Assembly: GCA_900473415.1 (NCBI GenBank)
Contig: UCLR01000018.1
Span: forward strand, 1-47,530
Reading direction: 5' to 3'
From: Hyphomicrobiales bacterium
GTDB taxonomy: Bacteria; Pseudomonadota; Alphaproteobacteria; Rhizobiales; Beijerinckiaceae
DNA length: 47,530 nt
Position 1 is the first letter of the stretch. Each line of letters opens with the position of its first letter. The translations under genes were made by a program, and so were the position numbers. This document shows, piece by piece, positions 42,286-47,530 of the stretch. The notes beneath the pieces were generated by a model, which was given only the letters and a program-made list of their open reading frames with translations, did not search any database and was not told the DNA's origin.

Positions 42286-42367
42286 ACGTCTTGCTGCATG
42301 ACGGGCCGTGTCCAGGACGCAGATGCTCGCCACAAGGGCGAGGATGGCAGGGCGGCCAGCGCTGCGA

Positions 42368-43216
42368 TCAGATATAGGCGCCGCAATCGCCTTCGAGGAT
42401 CTGGTCCATCGAACGCGAAGGCTCGGCGCAGCCCGCCTGCCCCACCACCTTGGCCGGCACGCCGGCCACCGTCATGTTGCGCGGCACCGGCTGGAGCACC
42501 ACCGAACCCGCCGCAACGCGGCTGCACTGGCCGACCTCGATATTGCCGAGGATCTTGGCGCCGGCGCCGATCAGAACGCCCTTGCGGATCTTCGGATGGC
42601 GATCGCCGCCCTGCTTGCCGGTGCCGCCCAGCGTCACGCCATGCAGCATCGAGACATTGTCCTCGATGACCGCCGTCTCGCCGACGACGAGCCCGGTCGC
42701 GTGATCGAGGAAGATGCCCTTTCCGATCCGCGCGGCCGGGTTGATGTCGGTCTGGAACACCTCCGAGGAGCGCGCTTGCAGGTAGAGCGCAAAATCGCGC
42801 CGATCGCGCTTCCAGAGCCAATGCGCCAGGCGGTGGCATTGCAGGGCGTGGAAACCCTTGAAGAACAGCACCGGCTCCAGCACGCGATAGCAGGCCGGAT
42901 CGCGGTCGAGCACGGCCAGAACGTCGGCGCGCATGCCAGGGCCGACCGTCTCGTCGTCGGCCATGGCTTCGGTGAAGGCCTGCTCGATCAGGTCCGAGGT
43001 CACGGCCGGATGGCCGAGCCGCACTGCGACGCGATGGGCGACAGCGGATTCGAAGCTCGGCTGGTTCAGCACCGAGGACACGATGAGCGTGCCGAGTGCC
43101 GGCTCGGCGGCAACGGCGGCCTCGGCCTCGCTGCGCAGCCGCGTCCAGACCGGATCGACCCGGTCGAGGCCGGTGACGTTAGCGCGTGCTTCCACGGCGG
43201 AGCGCCCTGCAGGCAT
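42368..43216 (-). CDS. cysE: Serine O-acetyltransferase
   Basis: The 282-residue enzyme makes O-acetylserine, the direct precursor of cysteine. An N-terminal helical domain (about 15-150, including QCHRLAHWLWKRDRRDFALYLQ) leads to a left-handed beta-helix with FLDHATGLVVGETAVI, LHGVTLGGTGKQGGDRHPKI and GAGAKILGNIEVG. All catalytic segments and the C-terminal tail (GDCGAYI) are present. It is probably transcribed alone or after the alpha/beta hydrolase gene 188 bp upstream. Confidence 0.96.
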   Translation of the reverse strand: MPAGRSAVEARANVTGLDRVDPVWTRLRSEAEAAVAAEPALGTLIVSSVLNQPSFESAVAHRVAVRLGHPAVTSDLIEQAFTEAMADDETVGPGMRADVLAVLDRDPACYRVLEPVLFFKGFHALQCHRLAHWLWKRDRRDFALYLQARSSEVFQTDINPAARIGKGIFLDHATGLVVGETAVIEDNVSMLHGVTLGGTGKQGGDRHPKIRKGVLIGAGAKILGNIEVGQCSRVAAGSVVLQPVPRNMTVAGVPAKVVGQAGCAEPSRSMDQILEGDCGAYI

Positions 43217-43404
43217 GATCGTTCTCCGGAAATCCCCGTCGGCAGAAGCATAGCCTATCCCGAAGCGGGCGGCTGCGCCAAAAACTTCATGCGGACGGTG
43301 TTTGAATCAAAAAGGGAGGCAGCGGAATCAGATCGTCAGAAACCGACGACAACACATTGGCGCCGCGCGCTTTTTCAGGATGCCCCTCATGGCCGCGGAC
43401 GCTC

Positions 43405-44172
43405 TCACAAACGCGAGAGAAAGTCGAGGACGGCCTGCTTGTGGCTCTTGTCGCCGACGGCAAGGTTGTGGTCGCGCCCCTCGATGTCGAAGGCTTCCGC
43501 ATCGGGAATGAGCCTCGCCAGCTCCGGACCATTGCCCGAAACATCGTCCTTCGTGCCGACGCTGATCAGCGTCGGCATCGAAATCTGCGCGACCTCCTGC
43601 GCCGTCAGCGTCTGGCGCGAGCCGCGGATGCAAGCGGCGAGCGCCTTGAGGTCGCTCTTCGTCTGCTCGGCGAAGGCGCGGAACATCCGCTGCATCGGAT
43701 CGGTCAGCACGTCGAGCGAAGGTGCCTCCATCGCGTCGGCGATGCCGAGCGGCAACCCCACCCCCTCGACGAGATGGATGCCGAGCCCGCCGAGCAGCAG
43801 CGCCTCGAGCCGGCGCGGATGCGCCAGCGCCAGATGCGCCGAGATCCGCGCGCCCATCGAATAGCCCATCACCGCCGCCCGCGGGATATCGAGATGGTCC
43901 ATCAGCCGCCGCACATCCTCGGCCATGATGTGTGATGAATAGGCCGCCGGATCGCAGAGCTTCTCGCTTTGCCCATGGCCGCGATTGTCGAGCGCGACGA
44001 CGCGGTAACCGGCATGGGTCAGCGTCTTGGTCCACTGGGTGTTGACCCAGTTGGTCATGTGGCTGGACGCGAAGCCATGCACCAGCACAACCGTGCGATG
44101 CTGGTCCACCTCCCCGGTCGGAGCGAGGTCGATATAGGCGATGGTGACGCCGTCGGAGGAAAAGCTCTGCAT
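43405..44172 (-). CDS. Alpha/beta-fold hydrolase
   Basis: The 255-residue protein has oxyanion VHGFASS, nucleophile GYSMGA (S105), an acid residue near SVGTKDDVSG and histidine H235 in GRDHNLAV. It looks like the 3-oxoadipate-enol-lactonase/esterase group but the substrate is not known. ATG 44172 is chosen; an upstream extension is unsupported. It is divergent from the DUF1624 gene. Confidence 0.87.
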   Translation of the reverse strand: MQSFSSDGVTIAYIDLAPTGEVDQHRTVVLVHGFASSHMTNWVNTQWTKTLTHAGYRVVALDNRGHGQSEKLCDPAAYSSHIMAEDVRRLMDHLDIPRAAVMGYSMGARISAHLALAHPRRLEALLLGGLGIHLVEGVGLPLGIADAMEAPSLDVLTDPMQRMFRAFAEQTKSDLKALAACIRGSRQTLTAQEVAQISMPTLISVGTKDDVSGNGPELARLIPDAEAFDIEGRDHNLAVGDKSHKQAVLDFLSRL

Positions 44173-44290
44173 GGAAATCTTGGATGCGGCCGGGCGAATG
44201 GAATGCTCTTCCCTGCCATGCGCCGGCGGCTTTGGATAGCTGCCGCCACGCAGCTTGCTTATGAGCCGTCGCCATGATGAAGCCGAGCCT

Positions 44291-45250
44291 ATGAGCCAGA
44301 CCGCCACCTCAGCGCCCGCGCCCTCCCGCCTCGCCCTGGTGGACTTCGCCCGCGGCCTCGCCCTGCTGGCGATGTTCGTCTACCACTTCTGCTACGATCT
44401 CTCGTATTTCCGGCTGATCGAGACCGATGTGGTGGTCGAGCCGGGCTGGCGGCTCTTCGCGCGCTGCATCGCAGGCTGCTTCCTGACCATCGTCGGCTTC
44501 AGCCTGGTACTGGCAACCCGCAAGGGGCTGAACCGCCCGGCCTATCTCAGGCGCCTCGCCATGGTCGCTGGCGCCGCCGCGCTGGTTACGCTCGGCACCT
44601 GGTTCGCCATGCCGCAGAACTTCATCTTCTTCGGCATCCTGCACCACATCGCGCTCGCCAGCGTGCTGGCCCTGCCCTTCCTGCGTCTGCCGACGCTCAT
44701 CGTGGTGCTGGCGGCGGCGCTCACCTTCGCCCTGCCCGCCTTCGTCGCCCATCCGCTGCTCGACCAGCCCTGGGCGGTCTGGCTCGGCCTGTCGCACACC
44801 CCGCTGCAGACGGCCGATTTCGTGCCGGTCTTCCCCTGGTTCGGTTTCGTGCTGAGCGGTATCGTGCTGGCGCGGCTCCTGCTGCCGCGCCTTGCCGGGA
44901 CGCGGATCGCGGCCTGGACGCCCGGGCGCCTCACGCGAATTGTCACCTGGGGCGGGCGCAACAGCCTGCTCGTCTATCTGGTCCACCAGCCGCTCTTCAT
45001 CGGCGCCCTGACGCTGGCGATACTCGTCGTCCCGCCGCCCTCCCCCGACGAGCACGCCTTCCGGGCCGAATGCCAGCGCAGTTGCGCCGGCCCCAACCTG
45101 CCCGGCCCCGTCTGCCGCGCCGTCTGCGCCTGCACCATCGATGGGCTGAAGCGCGAGAAGCTCTGGCAGAAGGCGCTCGACAACCTGCTCTCGCCGCAGG
45201 AAAGCGCACGGATGACGGAACTCGCCCAGAGCTGCCTGCTCGAACGCTAG
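44291..45250 (+). CDS. DUF1624/heparan-alpha-glucosaminide N-acetyltransferase-like membrane protein with Cys-rich tail
   Basis: This 319-residue protein has seven or eight membrane helices. It shows the acyltransferase signature LVDFARGLALLAMFVYHFCYDLSYF and RRLAMVAGAAALVTLGTW, and a final helix with VHQPLFIG. After the last helix (about 255) is a 65-residue tail with six cysteines (C261, C265, C275, C279, C281, C315) in a CxxxC-x9-CxxxCxC plus C pattern, unlike most relatives. Acyl transfer across the membrane is inferred from the family. Confidence 0.82.
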   Translation: MSQTATSAPAPSRLALVDFARGLALLAMFVYHFCYDLSYFRLIETDVVVEPGWRLFARCIAGCFLTIVGFSLVLATRKGLNRPAYLRRLAMVAGAAALVTLGTWFAMPQNFIFFGILHHIALASVLALPFLRLPTLIVVLAAALTFALPAFVAHPLLDQPWAVWLGLSHTPLQTADFVPVFPWFGFVLSGIVLARLLLPRLAGTRIAAWTPGRLTRIVTWGGRNSLLVYLVHQPLFIGALTLAILVVPPPSPDEHAFRAECQRSCAGPNLPGPVCRAVCACTIDGLKREKLWQKALDNLLSPQESARMTELAQSCLLER

Positions 45251-45333
45251 GGCAAAATCGCGCACTGGCGCCCGGTCGCCTGACCGGTTAGGTTGCGCCC
45301 GAATTCGAACCGCAGACTCGAAGAGCGACGACC

Positions 45334-45585
45334 ATGGCCGATCACGCCATCCCGCATTTCCATAACGACCCCGGCGTCCCCGTCATCGAAGTCGGCGCGC
45401 ACGAGTTCATGTGCATCGGGGCCAAGCCGCCCTTCGACCATCCGCATGTGTTTCTCGACATGGGCTCGGACCACGAGATCATCTGCCCCTACTGCTCGAC
45501 GCTGTTCAAATACGAACCGTCGCTGAAGAGCGCCCAGTGCAACCCGCCGGAATGCGCCTATCAGGACGCCGCCAAGGCGGCCTGA
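45334..45585 (+). CDS. CHCC-type zinc-finger protein (NDUFS6-like)
   Basis: The 83-residue protein matches the zinc-finger CHCC family: HPHVFLDM with histidine ligand, CPYC (C51, C54) and the later cysteine in ECAYQ. It is related to the mitochondrial complex I accessory subunit NDUFS6, as found in alphaproteobacteria. It may bind zinc and help complex I. It is followed 29 bp later by the FAD monooxygenase gene. Confidence 0.88.
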   Translation: MADHAIPHFHNDPGVPVIEVGAHEFMCIGAKPPFDHPHVFLDMGSDHEIICPYCSTLFKYEPSLKSAQCNPPECAYQDAAKAA

Positions 45586-45614
45586 CGCCCAGTGCCGGCC
45601 CACAGGCCATAAGC

Positions 45615-46796
45615 GTGTCCGCTCCGCATCTTGTCGTCGCCGGCGCCGGCATCGGCGGGCTGGCGACGGCCCTCTGCCTCGCCCAGCGCGGCATCGCTGT
45701 CACCGTCGTCGAGAAGCGCACCGGCTTCGGCGAACTCGGTGCCGGCCTGCAGATCAGCGCCAATTCCGGCCGCGTGCTCGACGGGCTGGGTCTCACCCTG
45801 CCGCTGAAGCGCGTCGGCGTTTCCTCGCATGGGCTTTCCGTCCGGCGCTGGCGCAGCGGCTCCGAGGTCGTGGCGATGCCCTACCAGCCGGAGCAGATGC
45901 CGACGCCTTTCCGGCTCCTGAAGCGCAGCGATCTCCATACCGTCCTGCTCGACGCCGTCCGCACCATGCCGAACATCCGCCTCCTGGTCGGGCGCGGCGT
46001 CGAGGATGCGCGCGAGGAGGAGAGCGGCATCTCGATCCGGCTTTCCGGGCAGAACGGCCAGGGCGAGACCATCCACGGCCTCGGCCTCATCGGCGCCGAC
46101 GGGCTCTGGTCCCGCGTCCGCGATTTGACCGGCGATGCCTCCCCGCCCACCTTCACCGGCTACGAGGCCTGGCGCGCCACCGTGCCGGCCCGCCCGGGCG
46201 ACAAGCCGCGCGTGACGCTCCATCTCGGCCCCGCCCGCCATGCCGTGCATTACCCGGTCGCCGCCGGCCGGGAGATCAATATCGTCGTGGTGCGCCAGGC
46301 CGAAGCAGCCCGCGAAGGCTGGTCGCGTGAAGGCGATCGCACCATCATCACCGAGCACCTCTCGGGCGCCGCCCCCGCCTTGCGCGAGCTGACCGCGACA
46401 GCCGGCGACTGGCTGGTGTGGTCCCTCTTCGACCGCAAGCCGGCGGCGATGGCCAAGGGCCGGATCGCGCTGGTCGGCGACGCCGCCCATCCCGTCCTGC
46501 CCTTCCTCGCACAGGGCGCCTCGCTCGCCATCGAGGATGCCGCCGTGCTGGCGCGGCTGCTCGCCGAGAGGCTGGGCCACGAGGGCGCAGCCGGCGTGCC
46601 CATGGCGATGACCGATTATGCGAAGGCCCGCGCCGCCCGCGTCGCGCGGGTGCAGGCCGAAAGCCGCGGCAATGGCCGCAACTACCATCTCGGCTGGCCG
46701 CTGAGCCTTGCCCGCGATCTCGCCTTGAAGCGGCTGGGGCCGACAGGCTTAAGCCGCCGCTATGACTGGCTCTATGACTGGCGCGACAATAGCTGA
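45615..46796 (+). CDS. FAD-dependent monooxygenase (salicylate/3-hydroxybenzoate hydroxylase- or UbiH-like)
   Basis: The 393-residue protein has the FAD-binding GAGIGGLATALCLAQRG (from residue 10), GADGLWSRVRD in the middle and the second FAD contact GDAAHPVLPFLAQGAS, typical of class A flavoprotein monooxygenases. The start is GTG 45615; the frame stays open upstream over the zinc-finger gene but that part is not native. It may hydroxylate an aromatic ring. The substrate is unknown; salicylate-like enzymes are closest by pattern. Confidence 0.85.
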   Translation: MSAPHLVVAGAGIGGLATALCLAQRGIAVTVVEKRTGFGELGAGLQISANSGRVLDGLGLTLPLKRVGVSSHGLSVRRWRSGSEVVAMPYQPEQMPTPFRLLKRSDLHTVLLDAVRTMPNIRLLVGRGVEDAREEESGISIRLSGQNGQGETIHGLGLIGADGLWSRVRDLTGDASPPTFTGYEAWRATVPARPGDKPRVTLHLGPARHAVHYPVAAGREINIVVVRQAEAAREGWSREGDRTIITEHLSGAAPALRELTATAGDWLVWSLFDRKPAAMAKGRIALVGDAAHPVLPFLAQGASLAIEDAAVLARLLAERLGHEGAAGVPMAMTDYAKARAARVARVQAESRGNGRNYHLGWPLSLARDLALKRLGPTGLSRRYDWLYDWRDNS

Positions 46797-46853
46797 TCTG
46801 GCGGTCGCCGCGGTTCGTCCCTATCTCTGGCGGCGGAGAGGGATGCAAACAAC

Positions 46854-47183
46854 ATGATCCGCCTTAATTTCCAGCCGGGGCTCAACGGTCCTGCCCGGCC
46901 GGTGCCGGTCTGGGCCGCATGGCTCGGGGCCGCGGCGAGCATCGCCATCGGCATTGTCCTGTTCCTGGTGGCCGCAAGCCTCGCGCTCATCGTGATTCCG
47001 TTGGCCGCCATCGCTGGGGCGATCGCGCTCTGGCGTTTCAAGGCGAGGCTGAAGGCCGAACTCAAGGCCAGGGCCGCCAATCCCGAGGACCCTTTCGCCC
47101 GGCAGCGGCAGCAGGGCAGTCACATCGAGGTGATCGACGCGGAATACCGCATTATCGAGCCCGACGAGCCGCCCCGCCGCTGA
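46854..47183 (+). CDS. Small two-helix membrane protein, function unknown
   Basis: The 109-residue protein has two hydrophobic helices (WAAWLGAAASIAIGIVLFLV, LALIVIPLAAIAGAIALW) and a basic/acidic cytoplasmic tail ending HIEVIDAEYRIIEPDEPPRR. Short proteins with this VIDAEYRVI tail are frequent in alphaproteobacteria, without assigned role. It is convergent with the chromate transporter gene (3 bp apart). Confidence 0.75.
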   Translation: MIRLNFQPGLNGPARPVPVWAAWLGAAASIAIGIVLFLVAASLALIVIPLAAIAGAIALWRFKARLKAELKARAANPEDPFARQRQQGSHIEVIDAEYRIIEPDEPPRR

Positions 47184-47186
47184 GGC

Positions 47187-47530
47187 TCAGACCAACCCGC
47201 CCTTGAGCAGGACGCCGGCGGACGCCGAGATGGCCAGCACCGGAATCATGCCGAGCTTGAGTCGGAGCAGCATGATCGCAGCCCCGGCCGAGAGCAGCGC
47301 CGCGCGCCAGTCCAGCGAAGCCAGCACCGGCAGGTCCGGCTCGAGGCCAAGGATCGACACGCCGCGCAGTTCGCCGAACAGCACGTGCAGCCCGAACCAG
47401 AGCGCCAGATTGGCGATCACCCCGACAACCGCTGCGGTGATCGCGCCGAGCGCTGCCACTATCGCCCGGTTGCCACGTAGCGCCTCGACGTAAGGCGCAC
47501 CAAGGAAGATCCAGAGGAAGCACGGCGCGA
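47187..47530 (-). CDS. Chromate transporter (ChrA-type), C-terminal part only
   Basis: The visible 114 residues read PCFLWIFLGAPYVEALRGN at the right edge, then AIVAALGAITAAVVGVIANLA, the conserved C-terminal block of CHR-family transporters, with three or four hydrophobic helices. The 5' end lies beyond the window. CHR proteins export chromate or related anions; whether this gene codes for the long or the short form cannot be told. The ATG/GTG at 47459 is internal, not the start. Confidence 0.88.
   Translation of the reverse strand, partial: APCFLWIFLGAPYVEALRGNRAIVAALGAITAAVVGVIANLALWFGLHVLFGELRGVSILGLEPDLPVLASLDWRAALLSAGAAIMLLRLKLGMIPVLAISASAGVLLKGGLV

Noticed and set aside
42308..43864. 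518-codon plus-strand open frame opposite cysE and the alpha/beta hydrolase
   Set aside because: It crosses two well-supported minus-strand genes and their gap, and its composition is that of a shadow frame.
45295..45325. T-loop-like GGTTCGAATTC on the minus strand
   Set aside because: The flanking bases do not pair as a T-stem and no cloverleaf is possible; it is upstream sequence of the zinc-finger gene.

Overview
The window looks like chromosomal DNA of a GC-rich alphaproteobacterium of the order Hyphomicrobiales (Rhizobiales), plausibly near Bosea or Methylobacterium. This rests on the gene families present (DUF2336, DUF3126, a BTLCP-type transglutaminase-like peptidase, PAS_5, OpgC, an NDUFS6-like zinc finger), on TTAA-N7-TTAA CtrA-type motifs, and on short intergenic palindromes of a kind common in rhizobia. 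No rRNA, tRNA, CRISPR array, transposase, integrase or phage module is visible. Nearly all of the sequence is coding.

Left block (about 0.2-11.8 kb). A SorC-family regulator is divergent from a tightly packed operon-like run: a COG4091-type NAD(P)-dependent oxidoreductase with a SAF domain, the E1 alpha, E1 beta and E2 subunits of an acetoin/2-oxoacid dehydrogenase-type complex (no E3), a complete ABC importer (binding protein, fused two-domain permease, ATPase), a beta-CASP-like metallo-beta-lactamase protein and a SurE-like phosphatase. The regulator/operon gap holds nested inverted repeats around a TTGACA box. This is the most unusual part of the window. It reads as an uptake and catabolic unit for an unknown, possibly phosphorylated, compound that ends as an acyloin or 2-oxoacid cleaved to an acyl-CoA.

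Middle block (about 11.9-26.8 kb). Nudix hydrolase, three small proteins (two secreted, one glycine-rich), a Tat-exported metallo-beta-lactamase protein, NAD kinase, a lytic transglycosylase/DUF2336 pair, a MaoC/CitE-like/HMA run, a flavin reductase/nitroreductase pair, an exported beta-rich protein, an OpgC acyltransferase overlapping an SGNH hydrolase, and a DUF2157/GDYXXLXY membrane pair.

Right block (about 26.9-47.5 kb). Housekeeping genes (thrS, yidD, an IscU-like scaffold gene, folE, hisI, cysE) are mixed with a patatin, a CBS protein, a rhomboid protease, a PAS_5/PilZ/transglutaminase-like stretch, a gamma-carbonic anhydrase, a serine hydrolase, an alpha/beta hydrolase, a DUF1624 acyltransferase, an FAD monooxygenase and, cut by the right edge, a chromate transporter. 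Five copies of a roughly 83-101 bp two-hairpin intergenic repeat, in both orientations, occur only in this right part, and a different long palindrome lies at 37.8 kb.

Start codons were often moved inward from the longest open frame where a ribosome binding site or signal peptide argued for it. Functions are family-level unless stated otherwise, and the substrate of the left operon is not known.
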